DNA from: Calditrichia bacterium
GTDB lineage: Bacteria > Calditrichota > Calditrichia > RBG-13-44-9 > J075
Length of the DNA: 64,000 nt
Direction: 5' to 3'
Assembly: GCA_028284905.1 (NCBI GenBank)
Contig: JANQQU010000036.1
Coordinates: 62,001 to 126,000 of the forward strand
Shown here: positions 27,939 through 36,779 of the stretch, piece after piece
Position numbering within the stretch: the stretch's first letter is position 1
How the letters are laid out: every line of letters begins with the position of its first letter
Notes under the pieces: model-generated
Seen by the model: the letters and a program-made list of their open reading frames with translations, nothing else
Told to the model about the DNA's origin: nothing
The model's database searches: none
Translations under genes and position numbers: made by a program

Positions 27939-28072
27939 ACAGTGATCAGTTATCAGTGATCAGTTATCAATGTGCAATTTTGGTGATCACTGTTAAATGA
28001 TAACCGATTACTGTTCAATGATAACTGATTACTGACAACTGTTCACTGATAACTGTTCACTGATAACTGTTT
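27938..28072. repeat. CAGTKRT heptamer repeat array, copy 1
   Basis: Seven-base units of the form CAGTTAT, CAGTGAT and their complements ATAACTG and ATCACTG. The left half reads mainly CAGT and the right half mainly ACTG, so the array folds into a long imperfect hairpin. It begins at the lpxH stop codon. A second array lies at 61728-61896. There are no spacer sequences of CRISPR size. Confidence 0.85.
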
Positions 28073-28237
28073 ACCGCCTACCGATTTTTAAAAAGCCATA
28101 CCCTTCCTTCTATAGAGCATTTATATTGCAGATGTTTGCCTGAGAGCAATTACAAGCTATTCAGATAAACAACGATATCAACGATACAAATCCATTATTA
28201 GCAATATCTTATCAACTTTAACTGCCCAGGAGGAATC

Positions 28238-29263
28238 ATGACTACGCCGCGTAAATTCGACAATCTTAAATTCTCCCTCTATGAAAACGCCCATGAAACA
28301 AAAATGTATGAGAGTTATTATCGCAATGGCGCCTGGGATGCCGGCAAAATTAGCAACTTTCATAATCTGGAACTCTCCCCGGCGGCAAACATCCTGAATT
28401 ACGGACAGGGTATTTTTGAAGGCATGAAAGCCTACCGCAGCGTCAAAGGCAATATCGTAATGTTCCGACCGATGGAAAATGCCCGTCGTTTTGTACGCAG
28501 CTGTCAGCGCATGGCGATTCCCACGGTAAGCGTAGAAAAATATATGGACGCAGTAAAACAAATGGTGTTGGGGAATGCAGAATTCATACCGGAAACAGAA
28601 GATGGCAGCCATAGCTTGTATCTTCGTCCGGTAATTATCGGCACGGAGGCACAGCTTGGCGTAAAAGCGGCCAGTGAATACTTGTTCTACATTTATGCCA
28701 GTCCGGTTGGCCCCTATTTTGACAAGGTGGGCATTATCTCCCTTTGGGTGACGGACATTCATCGTGCGGCCGCCCATGGCACTGGCGATGCCAAGGCTGC
28801 CGCGAATTATCCCGGCACCATGAAGCCCCGGCAGGATGCAATGGACCATGGCTATAATGGCGCTTTATTCCTCGATACGGTTCACAACCGCTATATCGAA
28901 GAGGCCGGCGCGGCGAACTTCTTTGCCTTAATGGATAATGGCACCCTGCGCACACCACAGCTCGGTTCGATTCTGCCTGGCATTACCCGGGACGCCATTA
29001 TTCGCTTCTCCCGGGAAAGATTGGGACTTAAAGTAGAAGAAGGATTGCTGGATGTAGAAGATATCTGCAATAATGCCCGGGAATGTTTTGTTTGCGGCAC
29101 CGGTGCCATCGTTACTTCCGTCAGTAAAATTTCCTGGGAAGGGAAAGAATACAATGTCAACAAGAACGATTATCAGTTGGCGCATAAAGTATATAACCAG
29201 CTAATTGGCATTCAGCTGCAAAAAGAAGAAGATCCGTACGAATGGGTGATGGAAATCCGTTAA
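28238..29263 (+). CDS. ilvE: Branched-chain amino acid aminotransferase IlvE
   Basis: 341 residues, fold-type IV aminotransferase of the longer eukaryotic/Bacteroidota BCAT type. Motifs: LNYGQGIFEGMKAYR, SLYLRPVIIGTE, the PLP lysine K196 in TMKPRQ, EEAGAANFF and LPGITRDAIIRFS. It transfers amino groups between glutamate and branched-chain 2-keto acids in the cytoplasm. AGGAGG lies about 8 bases before the ATG. No other branched-chain genes are adjacent. Confidence 0.93.
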   Translation: MTTPRKFDNLKFSLYENAHETKMYESYYRNGAWDAGKISNFHNLELSPAANILNYGQGIFEGMKAYRSVKGNIVMFRPMENARRFVRSCQRMAIPTVSVEKYMDAVKQMVLGNAEFIPETEDGSHSLYLRPVIIGTEAQLGVKAASEYLFYIYASPVGPYFDKVGIISLWVTDIHRAAAHGTGDAKAAANYPGTMKPRQDAMDHGYNGALFLDTVHNRYIEEAGAANFFALMDNGTLRTPQLGSILPGITRDAIIRFSRERLGLKVEEGLLDVEDICNNARECFVCGTGAIVTSVSKISWEGKEYNVNKNDYQLAHKVYNQLIGIQLQKEEDPYEWVMEIR

Positions 29264-29453
29264 ACGGCCAATTGACCTGCGGCACTTATTTAAGACCTGA
29301 GATTCCTATTTTTAATCTCTAAATTATCAAACACTTATTAAAGGAAACTCTATTTCAGCATAAGCGTTTGTTAATTAAAAAGGGGTCGGGGTAAAATTTA
29401 CATTGCGCTGCGGGAATTATCACAATATAATTTACCCGTAAGGCAAATGCTGA

Positions 29454-29485
29454 TTTGATTTTATCCCACTGATTGTCTATATTTG
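29454..29485 (+). promoter_or_regulatory. Bacteroidota-type promoter
   Basis: TTTG (29454-29457), a 20-base spacer and TATATTTG (29478-29485). This is an exact match to TTTG-N19-20-TAnnTTTG, the housekeeping promoter form of Bacteroidota. The start would be near 29492, leaving a short leader before the GGAG and ATG of the gene at 29511. Confidence 0.7.
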
Positions 29486-29510
29486 CACTAAATTTATTGC
29501 TGGAGACTAC

Positions 29511-30173
29511 ATGAAAATGAACCGCTCTCTTTTGATTTTACTTATCGCTTTCTTTATGCTGCCAATTGTTGAAGAAGTACAGGCACAACAAAGTCGTCCG
29601 TTTGCCGAGTTTAAATTCGGTACCCGGAATCCGGAAGACACCGGCACCGGCAACTTTTTCGGTGTTAGCACCGGACGCCGTTTGGACGATCGCCTCTACT
29701 GGGGCATCGAGTTCGATTATTTTAAGTCATCCTATCTGAAAGAAACAACCATTGCAACAGATACAACCGGTGGCATTACTGTAAATACCAGGGTATTGGA
29801 GCTGGAATTTGCGACCCGCATTGCTTCTTTACAGATGCAAATCTATTATGAGTTGAAACTTGGCAAACAAAGCCCGTTTTATTACCGCGCGTCGGTTGGT
29901 GCCGGGGGAGAATTTATCTGGAACAATGAGAATAACTTTGTCCAGGATATCGAACGCACCCGTTTCTTCAGCGGCTTTGGCTGGAAGGCGGCAACTGGCA
30001 TTGCCCTAAAGGTCAGCCGTTCCGGGGTAATTTTCTGGGATATCGCCTACAACAATGCCACCGCCCGGAAAAATCGTGAACGAAATGAAGAAGGCCTGCC
30101 AATCTTCCAGGAAATAGACGTCTCCGGTTTTGGTTTTCAGGTCGGCATCAATATTATCGGTCTCGGTTTCTAA
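29511..30173 (+). CDS. Small outer-membrane beta-barrel protein
   Basis: 220 residues, family not identified. A signal peptide (about 1-25, ending VQAQ) is followed by amphipathic strands: FAEFKFGTRN, LYWGIEFDYFKSSY, MQIYYELKLG, FYYRASVGAGGEF and a terminal FGFQVGINIIGLGF. The final aromatic residue and strand pattern fit an 8-stranded OmpW/OmpA-like barrel. It has its own clear promoter and a GGAG before the ATG. Confidence 0.7.
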   Translation: MKMNRSLLILLIAFFMLPIVEEVQAQQSRPFAEFKFGTRNPEDTGTGNFFGVSTGRRLDDRLYWGIEFDYFKSSYLKETTIATDTTGGITVNTRVLELEFATRIASLQMQIYYELKLGKQSPFYYRASVGAGGEFIWNNENNFVQDIERTRFFSGFGWKAATGIALKVSRSGVIFWDIAYNNATARKNRERNEEGLPIFQEIDVSGFGFQVGINIIGLGF

Positions 30174-30214
30174 AATCGTTCCGATAATCACGACTGTTGA
30201 TATACAGTGCACAG

Positions 30215-30249
30215 CGGCTGAGGAAATTTTTCCACATATTTCTCAGCCG
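30215..30249 (+). terminator. Probable terminator after the barrel gene
   Basis: CGGCTGAGGAAA and TTTCTCAGCCG form a stem of about 11 pairs with one bulge, around a 12-base loop. Only a weak T-run (TTTAT) follows. It begins 42 bases after the stop codon. Confidence 0.5.
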
Positions 30250-30387
30250 TTTATCCTGAAAATTCACAGGGAGATAAGACCCGATAAAATTAAATAATTT
30301 CCTTGCACCCGCCTCATAAATAAAAAATATTACAGACTTTACGAAACAGCTCTCAAGTCCACTGACGAAGGTAAGGACAGCAACTCT

Positions 30388-31653
30388 ATGAAATTAATCT
30401 CCGAGATTACCTCCCTCTCCAAATCTTTTTCCTGGCGCTGGTTGCTCTTTAGCTTTTTAACCATGCTATTTTTGATGCAATGTTCGCCCAAAACGGCTTC
30501 GCAGCAAGCCCAGGCTTTGTCTGTCCGGGAACCGGATATTCGGGTTTGTATCGCAGAAAATCCCCGGGAAGCAACGCTGGCTTTTCAGGGTATTTATACC
30601 GCAGAACTGGAAGAGGCCCGTTACATTTTTGATGATGGCGTTGGCAGAATGTCCGTAAACCTGCAAGATGGACGGCTGGTTCTATCCAACGAAAATCGCT
30701 TTTTTGAACTTCTCCCGCCCCAGGTGGTCATCTTTAAACCACAAATGCCCAAGGATCAGTTTATTCTTAACGATATCCCCTACCAGGGAGAACTGACCAT
30801 TCATTTTCTTGATGGCGAAGTTACCTTGATCAACACCATTGCGATGGAAGGTTATCTGAAAGGCGTGCTTCCCTACGAAATCCCGACAGCGCGGGAAGAT
30901 TACAAGGAAGCAGTGATGGCCCAGGCAATTGCCGCGCGCAGCTATGCCCATTACCGCCTGGAAAACCCGGTAAATGATCTCTACGATACCTGGGCAGACG
31001 AACGTGACCAGGTTTATAAAGGCACCGATAAAACCACACCACTGGCGGAACGGGCGATTTCGGAGACCCACGGTATTGTGCTGGCAGATGAAACCGGCCC
31101 GATGATCACCCAGTTTCATTCCACCTGCGGAGGCGTGCTGGAAGAATACATTGGCAGCGATCCATCCGGATTTGCCTTCGATTTAACCGATAATGAGTAT
31201 AATTGCAAAGTTTCCCCGCATTATCGCTGGGTGGAATTCCGCGAAGTGGAAACGGTACTCTGGAATCTCTCCCGGGAATTTGACATTGATTCCTCGCAGG
31301 TGAATAGCTGGATCGAAGCAGGATACGAGCTTGTTACCGAGGTGACCAGCCGGAAATCGAGCGGCCGGGTATCAGAAATACTGCTGAATATTCAGGGCGC
31401 TGAATACCGGGTAGATGACTTCCGGATTCGACGGGTACTCGCAGACAAATCCGGCAAGATACTGAAAAGTAATTTCTTCTTTTTCCGTACTTCTCCGGCC
31501 AATCCGGAGAAATTCTACATTATTGGGGCCGGGGCCGGGCATGGCAGCGGTATGTGTCAATGGGGCGCCATCGGTATGGCACTGAAAGGCTATTCCCATA
31601 ATAATATTCTCGGACTGTATTACCCGCAGTTATCGATTAAAAAAGTATACTAG
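30388..31653 (+). CDS. SpoIID/LytB domain lipoprotein
   Basis: 421 residues. A long N-terminal leader with a hydrophobic core and lipobox-like FLMQC (near residue 32) suggests a lipoprotein. The SpoIID/LytB domain covers about 100-400, with the family blocks YLKGVLPYEIP, KEAVMAQAIAARSYAHYR, TQFHSTCGGVLEEY and GAGHGSGMCQWGAIGMA. SpoIID-family proteins are lytic transglycosylases or amidase enhancers that act on denuded peptidoglycan. The next gene, 24 bp downstream, has SPOR domains that bind denuded glycan, which fits a joint role in septal or spore-independent wall processing. Confidence 0.9.
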   Translation: MKLISEITSLSKSFSWRWLLFSFLTMLFLMQCSPKTASQQAQALSVREPDIRVCIAENPREATLAFQGIYTAELEEARYIFDDGVGRMSVNLQDGRLVLSNENRFFELLPPQVVIFKPQMPKDQFILNDIPYQGELTIHFLDGEVTLINTIAMEGYLKGVLPYEIPTAREDYKEAVMAQAIAARSYAHYRLENPVNDLYDTWADERDQVYKGTDKTTPLAERAISETHGIVLADETGPMITQFHSTCGGVLEEYIGSDPSGFAFDLTDNEYNCKVSPHYRWVEFREVETVLWNLSREFDIDSSQVNSWIEAGYELVTEVTSRKSSGRVSEILLNIQGAEYRVDDFRIRRVLADKSGKILKSNFFFFRTSPANPEKFYIIGAGAGHGSGMCQWGAIGMALKGYSHNNILGLYYPQLSIKKVY

Positions 31654-31677
31654 TAGCCCGTATAAAGAGAGACCAAT

Positions 31678-32439
31678 ATGCGCATGAAAAACTTTCTGCA
31701 TATTTTTATCATTGCTTTTTTTCTGATAAACAGTAGCAGTGTATTTGCCCAAACGGAAATGTCCAGTGAGCTGAAAACATTGCTGGAATCCCGCAGTTTT
31801 CCGGATCTCATCAGCCAGTACAAGCAGGACCGGATAACTTTATACAACAAAGGCACCCGGTTGAAGCATATTGAATCCCGCTCATACAATATCGGCCAGG
31901 GATTCCGCTGCCAGATATTCGCCGGTTACGAAGAGCAGAATGCCCTGGAGATGGCCGATCAGGCCCGGGCGTTAAACATCGATTCTGTCTATGTCCTGCG
32001 CACCGATGCGAATCTTTTTAAGGTTCAGGTTGGTAATTTTGGCAATAAAGATGATGCCTACAAACTGATGCGACGCCTCATTGACGCCGGCATTAATGGT
32101 GCCTGGGTGGTGGAAACCAATATTCATGAGGAAAAATCCCAGGAAGAAATGAACGCCTATGAAGCGCAGGTAAGACTACAACAGCAGCAGGAAATGTCGG
32201 AAATATCCGGCGTTTATTTCGCCATCCAGGTATTTGCTACCAATGATGCGTTTAAAGCAAATCAGCTAAAAGATGCCTTAAGCAATCAGCTCAATCAGCC
32301 GGTGAAGGTTATACAGCAGGCCAGTATCTGGAAAGTTGTGGTTGGTCAGTTTAATGATCGGCAGGACGCCGAGGATTTTCTGGGTATTCTCCGCGCCCGT
32401 AATTATCCCGACGCCTGGATTACTCAAATTACTTCATAA
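31678..32439 (+). CDS. Secreted protein with two SPOR domains
   Basis: 253 residues. A signal peptide (about 1-23, ending VFAQ), a helical linker, then two SPOR-type repeats: one about 60-140 (FRCQIFAGYEEQNALEMADQ ... LFKVQVGNFGNKDDAYKLMRRL) and one about 175-253 (YFAIQVFATNDAFKANQL ... IWKVVVGQFNDRQDAEDFLG). SPOR domains bind glycan strands stripped of peptides at division sites. It starts 24 bp after the SpoIID gene and is probably in the same operon. Confidence 0.88.
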   Translation: MRMKNFLHIFIIAFFLINSSSVFAQTEMSSELKTLLESRSFPDLISQYKQDRITLYNKGTRLKHIESRSYNIGQGFRCQIFAGYEEQNALEMADQARALNIDSVYVLRTDANLFKVQVGNFGNKDDAYKLMRRLIDAGINGAWVVETNIHEEKSQEEMNAYEAQVRLQQQQEMSEISGVYFAIQVFATNDAFKANQLKDALSNQLNQPVKVIQQASIWKVVVGQFNDRQDAEDFLGILRARNYPDAWITQITS

Positions 32440-32469
32440 AAAAAGCCCTGCAAAAAATTGCAAGGCTTT
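32438..32469 (-). terminator. Terminator of the 18-codon gene (minus strand)
   Basis: The stem AAAGCCTTGCAA/TTGCAGGGCTTT, with one unpaired base on each side, has a 4-base loop. On the minus strand it is followed at once by seven T (32438-32444), a textbook intrinsic terminator. On the plus strand the T-run is poor, although it may also act for the SPOR gene that ends at 32439. Confidence 0.75.
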
Positions 32470-32486
32470 CAAGTTATTCTTTAGGT

Positions 32487-32543
32487 TTAGTTATCACCTT
32501 GTGATTTCTTTACCTTCATTTTCACTTTGATTTTGATTTTCAT
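32487..32543 (-). CDS. 18-residue Lys-rich beta-strand peptide gene
   Basis: The reading frame encodes MKIKIKVKMKVKKSQGDN. Seven lysines against one aspartate give a strongly basic peptide, and residues 1-12 alternate lysine with Ile/Val/Met, the pattern of an amphipathic beta-strand. A perfect AGGAGG (32551-32556) lies seven bases before the ATG, and a T7 intrinsic terminator follows 17 bases after the stop. No other gene shares the transcript. The family is not recognised. It could be an antimicrobial-like or membrane-active peptide, a toxin-like peptide or a leader peptide; none is shown by the sequence. A possible -10 TATAAT is at 32640-32645 on the minus strand, with no good -35. Confidence 0.6.
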   Translation of the reverse strand: MKIKIKVKMKVKKSQGDN

Positions 32544-32556
32544 CGTCGATCCTCCT

Positions 32557-33494
32557 GATTGACAAGTCCCAATTACTACTTACACCACATCATTGCTTCT
32601 ATAACGCGCCGCAAGTCAATCCTTTTGATGTTCATATATATTATAAGACATTTAACAAAGGAAAATTCTCTTCCGAGTCACATACCCCTCAAAAAAAACG
32701 GGTAAAAATGGCATTTTCTTAAAACGATTCAAACGTTTGTTTATTTTAAATTTACAAAAAAATTGAATTTTGCAAAAATGACCAGAATCATAAAAATGCC
32801 GATTTCTACTTTAGAAAGGTGGTTTTTGCCCCTTTTTAAACAGGGACAAAATAGCGCTTTGATTCCGTTAAGATTCTATTTTTATTGGATGAAGCCGGTA
32901 GATTTTTAACCAACTCAGTCAGCTAATTGGCACATTACCGATATTACACGCACACAAGTACGACTTTAACGAGAGAACGGTTGTAAAGATTATATTTGCC
33001 CGCCCCGAAGGGACTCCTTTGGAGCGAAATACGCGAAACATACGAAAGTACACTGGCATATTTTGCCAAAATGTATTTAGTGCGATTCTTAAGATAAAAA
33101 AAGTCTGTAACCCCTTCAGGGTTTCTAAAAAGTTGCCTCAACCGGGGGCGCGAAAATACAACGCCCCCGGTTGAGATCTGTAACGCCTTCGGCGTATTGA
33201 TACCGCAAAGCGGTTACAGATTTTAACCCTGGGCTGACGCTCTTTTCAGCCCAGGGTTAAAATCCTAAAAAAACTTTACCCTGAAAGGGTTACATAAAAG
33301 ATGTTCCAAATAATACTTAATCACAAAATATGTCAGTGAACTAAAGTTCTTTGCTGTTTTTCATGATATATGCGAGCTTGATACGAGCGCGCAACCAAGT
33401 CTTCTTTCAGCCAGGGCTTGATAATTTTCGTGTAATTTGCGTATTTCGAGGGCAAAAAACAGCCATCATTTTGTCATATTAGCAGGATTTCCAA
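32557..33494. other. Long intergenic region with hairpin repeat
   Basis: Upstream side of the 18-codon gene and upstream side of the AddB-like gene. It is A/T-rich to about 32900, with a perfect palindrome CAAACGTTTG at 32730-32739. A CCCCGAAGGGACTCCTTTGG segment at about 33003 belongs to the same class of repeat as the multi-hairpin element at 33103-33296. The 65-codon frame at 32944-33141 lies over these repeats and is not supported as a gene. Confidence 0.55.
33103..33296 (-). repeat. Multi-hairpin dispersed repeat, copy 2
   Basis: Same hairpin series as at 3088-3275, but reverse-complemented: TGTAACCCCTTCAGGG, CTCAACCGGGGGCG...CGCCCCCGGTTGAG, TAACGCCTTCGGCGT, ACCGCAAAGCGGT, TTTTAACCCTGGGCTG...CAGCCCAGGGTTAAAA and CCCTGAAAGGGTTAC. 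Several bases differ between copies in pairs that keep the stems intact, which suggests selection or conversion for structure. Confidence 0.85.
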
Positions 33495-36400
33495 TTGAGC
33501 AAACAACCGCAGTTTGAGTTACTCACCGGGCCATCCGGCGATTATTATTATTTCCAGGAAGAAATCACCGAACGGATTGGAAAACAGGCGCCGTTTCAGT
33601 ATGATTTCATTTGTTTTCTGCCGGTAAAACGAGCGGTTCGCTACTTCAAAGAAAAGCTGGTAGATACAGCCCGCGGTCAGGTGCTAGCTCACCCTCCCAT
33701 TTTCACTTTTTACGAATTCATGATCGATTGCTACCGGAAGATTCCCGGGGCAAAAAAAATCATCTCACCGGCGATGCGGCTTTTTCTGGTAGAAGCAGCT
33801 TTGAAGGAAAATATCGGCCAATTCCGTTTTTTCTCCGATAGCAGTGCCCGGCGGCGCGGATTGGTACGCAAAGTCGATACGTTACTAACGGAACTTCGGG
33901 AATATGGATATTCCCCGGAATTATTACAGCAGCAGATGGAAGCGGAAGACGACCGTATTCACGATTTTGCCCTTTGTATCGATGCCTTTGAAAAGCTGCT
34001 CGGCGATCGCCTGGTCGACGAAGCCGGTGCTATCCAGGCCGTCATCGATTATCTCGATACAAACAGCTCATTCTGGAGAACACACTTTCCCACTGTCAAT
34101 ACGATTTATATGAGCGGCTATGGCCTCTTTAGCCGACCGATGATCCGTTTTTTTGAAGTGATGCGCCATCATTGCGATATTAAAATCAAGCTGGATTATA
34201 TTCCCGAATACCCGCAGCTTTTTTCCCATGTGGATCCGGCTTTTGAAGCATTATGCGATTTATCGCCAACGGTCATTCAGGATACATCGCCGGCCGCCTG
34301 GGAAACCCAGCTTTTTCGCCGCCACAATACTGGCGACACATCGCTCCCCCTCGGGAAAACAGTGCTGGTGCAGCCGGCAAATAGCCGCAGCGAAGAGATT
34401 GCTTTTATTGCCAATTATGTAAAAAGGCTTCATTATCATCAGAAAATTCCCTTACATCGTATTGGCCTGACCTTCCCTTCTCTGGAAGAATATGCCCCGC
34501 TAATCCATGATCTTTTTCCACGCTATGGTGTGCCCTACAATCTCTCGACCGGCTATCAGCTTAGCCAGTCGCCGCTCATTCGTAGCTTTTTGCTGGTATT
34601 GGAAGTACCGATGCTGCGTTACGACATCAAAAAGCTGGTGCAGCTACTCAGCTCGCCGTTTTTTCTGCGCAACAATGAGAATCATCCGAATATATCCGCG
34701 ATTAAGAATATCGCACGGGAGCTTCGCCTTACACATTTTTCCGGCAACTGGCAGCAATCGTTAAACAAACATATTGCTCACCTGCAGGGGCAAGTGGATG
34801 AACATCTCTTCGAGGACGAATATGAGATGGGTCAATTGCAGAAAACCATCGGGCAATTCGAAGAAACACTTTCCCGTCTCGATGCAATTCTCCCCAACTT
34901 CCAGGCCCTGGAAGCCCGTCAACCGGTACAGCAGTTCCGGGAAAAGTTCCTGCAGGCGCTGGAAGCATTCGGCTTCCTCGATTGGTATAAAGAAGGAAAT
35001 CCGGAGCTATCTCCGCCGGAGCAGGAGCGGGAATTTCGCGCCTTCAACCGCTTTAGTAAACTGCTCGATCAATTTAGCTGGATCGTCACGAATCTGCATG
35101 GGGAGCAAAAACTGACCCTGAAGGAATATCACCAGTACCTCAGTTTGCTGGTATCCCAGGCGACCTATAATTTGCGGGAATGGGCAGACTATGGCGTGCA
35201 AATTATGCCGCGCCTCGAAGTGCTTTCTGCCGAGCCGGAAATTCTCATTTTCGGCGGGATGGTCGAAGGTGAATTTCCCCGCCCATATACGCAGGATGTA
35301 TTTTTCCATGACGATGAACGGGAAGTGCTCGGTCTCTCCGCCACAGAAGATCTGCTGGCGCAGGACCGCTACCTTTTTTACCAATTGCTCAGCGCTCCCG
35401 CGAATAAACTGGTATTCACCTATCCTCGCTTCAAAAAAGAAGCTGCGCGGGTGCCCTCGAACTTCCTCAATGTGCTTGCGGATCAAATTGAAATCAATTG
35501 GCGGAAGCAGAGTTTATCGCCACGTTTTCTGCAAAACACCCAGTCGTTGCTGACCCGTGTTGCCCTGCAAATCCCTGCCGGGATTACTTCTGCGGAAACG
35601 CAGCAATTACAGAAATGGCTGCGTTTGCGGGAAAGTGACAACAGGCGATTTCAAATGGCCGACTTCTGGCTGCGCCGGATCGCCAACATCTATAGCACTC
35701 GAAAAACCGGTCAATTCGGCGAGTATGAAGGCGTGCTTGAAAATTACCCCGATATCATAGACTTGCTGCAGCAACGATTTGGTAACAGTGCATTCTCAAT
35801 TACCCGCCTGGAGACTTTTGCCTTTTGCCCGATTCAGTTCAATTTCCGCTATCTCGCCGGTTTGTCGGAAGAAGAAGAGGTGGAGCAAGGACTGACCGCC
35901 CTGGAGCGGGGACAAATGGTGCATCAAACGCTATTCCGGTTCTATCAGGCACTAAAAAAAGAAAACCGCCAGGAAAAACCCTGGCTGGCCGCCGATCTGC
36001 TGAAAGAGATTGCCCGGGAGGAGTTCGACAATCTACCCTTTTCCGGTATGCTTTTCGAGTTGGAACGGGAACGTTATTTTGGTAATGAAGTCATTCCCGG
36101 ACTTTGGGATATCTTTTTAGAGCAGGAAGAACATCAGATTGGCGCGCTGCAATTCTTCCCGGCCTTTTTTGAAATAGCTTTTGGCCGGGCGGGCAGGAAG
36201 AGCGATCAGGATGAAATCTCTTCGCCGCAGCCAATAGAACTCACCCGTGGTGAAGAGCTGGTAAAACTGATTGGCAAGGTGGACCGAATCGATCTCGACA
36301 AAAATGGCAACGCGATTTTACTGGACTATAAAACCGGCAGCAGCGCGAGCCATTCCCGGGATGTGCTGAATGGCATCTCCCTGCAGATGCCGGTATATGC

Positions 36401-36779
36401 GGCAATTCTTACGCAATTACTGGAACGGAGCGGCCAGGCAGCAACGCCGGTGATGACCGCAACCTACCAGGTAAAAGATGCCGAGAACTGTGGCCGAATT
36501 CCGGAAATCTTCGATAAAAATGCCGGCGTCAATATTAGCGCCCGGAATAGCCCGGCGGCTTTACCGGGCAAACTGAAAGACGGCGATGGGCACGCGCTCA
36601 CCTTCCCGGAAGTGCTTGACATTGTGGAAGGATATATATTCCAATACGTTGCCAACATCCGCAACGGCGCCTTTCGACATACCCGCTACCCGGATTCTCC
36701 CGGCTGCGAGAATTACTGCGAATTTCGGCGTATTTGCCGCAAGGATGTCCGCAAGCTTTTGGAAGAACGGGCTGGGTAG
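33495..36779 (+). CDS. AddB-like PD-(D/E)XK nuclease/helicase-fold protein
   Basis: 1094 residues. Starts at TTG 33495 with AGGA upstream. The N-terminal half is helicase-like, but its Walker A is degenerate (LLTGPSGDYYY, without GK[ST]), as in AddB-type subunits that do not hydrolyse ATP. The C-terminal third has a PD-(D/E)XK nuclease: ALERGQMVHQTLFRFY, GKVDRIDL with D930, and LLDYKTG with D944 and K946. Cysteines C778 and C1071, C1075, C1081 (spacing C-x3-C-x5-C) match the AddB/Cas4 iron-sulfur staple. AddAB resects double-strand breaks for recombination. No AddA gene is next to it in the window, which is unusual because the two normally form one operon. Confidence 0.88.
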   Translation: MSKQPQFELLTGPSGDYYYFQEEITERIGKQAPFQYDFICFLPVKRAVRYFKEKLVDTARGQVLAHPPIFTFYEFMIDCYRKIPGAKKIISPAMRLFLVEAALKENIGQFRFFSDSSARRRGLVRKVDTLLTELREYGYSPELLQQQMEAEDDRIHDFALCIDAFEKLLGDRLVDEAGAIQAVIDYLDTNSSFWRTHFPTVNTIYMSGYGLFSRPMIRFFEVMRHHCDIKIKLDYIPEYPQLFSHVDPAFEALCDLSPTVIQDTSPAAWETQLFRRHNTGDTSLPLGKTVLVQPANSRSEEIAFIANYVKRLHYHQKIPLHRIGLTFPSLEEYAPLIHDLFPRYGVPYNLSTGYQLSQSPLIRSFLLVLEVPMLRYDIKKLVQLLSSPFFLRNNENHPNISAIKNIARELRLTHFSGNWQQSLNKHIAHLQGQVDEHLFEDEYEMGQLQKTIGQFEETLSRLDAILPNFQALEARQPVQQFREKFLQALEAFGFLDWYKEGNPELSPPEQEREFRAFNRFSKLLDQFSWIVTNLHGEQKLTLKEYHQYLSLLVSQATYNLREWADYGVQIMPRLEVLSAEPEILIFGGMVEGEFPRPYTQDVFFHDDEREVLGLSATEDLLAQDRYLFYQLLSAPANKLVFTYPRFKKEAARVPSNFLNVLADQIEINWRKQSLSPRFLQNTQSLLTRVALQIPAGITSAETQQLQKWLRLRESDNRRFQMADFWLRRIANIYSTRKTGQFGEYEGVLENYPDIIDLLQQRFGNSAFSITRLETFAFCPIQFNFRYLAGLSEEEEVEQGLTALERGQMVHQTLFRFYQALKKENRQEKPWLAADLLKEIAREEFDNLPFSGMLFELERERYFGNEVIPGLWDIFLEQEEHQIGALQFFPAFFEIAFGRAGRKSDQDEISSPQPIELTRGEELVKLIGKVDRIDLDKNGNAILLDYKTGSSASHSRDVLNGISLQMPVYAAILTQLLERSGQAATPVMTATYQVKDAENCGRIPEIFDKNAGVNISARNSPAALPGKLKDGDGHALTFPEVLDIVEGYIFQYVANIRNGAFRHTRYPDSPGCENYCEFRRICRKDVRKLLEERAG

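Noticed and set aside
29380-29400. GGGGTCGGGGTAAAATTTAC as part of a RAYT/REP mobile element
   Set aside because: Only a phrase-level similarity; no Y1 transposase gene and no clear REP hairpin pair in the gap.
32944-33141. 65-codon minus-strand frame near the hairpin repeat
   Set aside because: It runs through CCCCGAAGGG-type repeat sequence and has no Shine-Dalgarno; such frames recur wherever this repeat class occurs.
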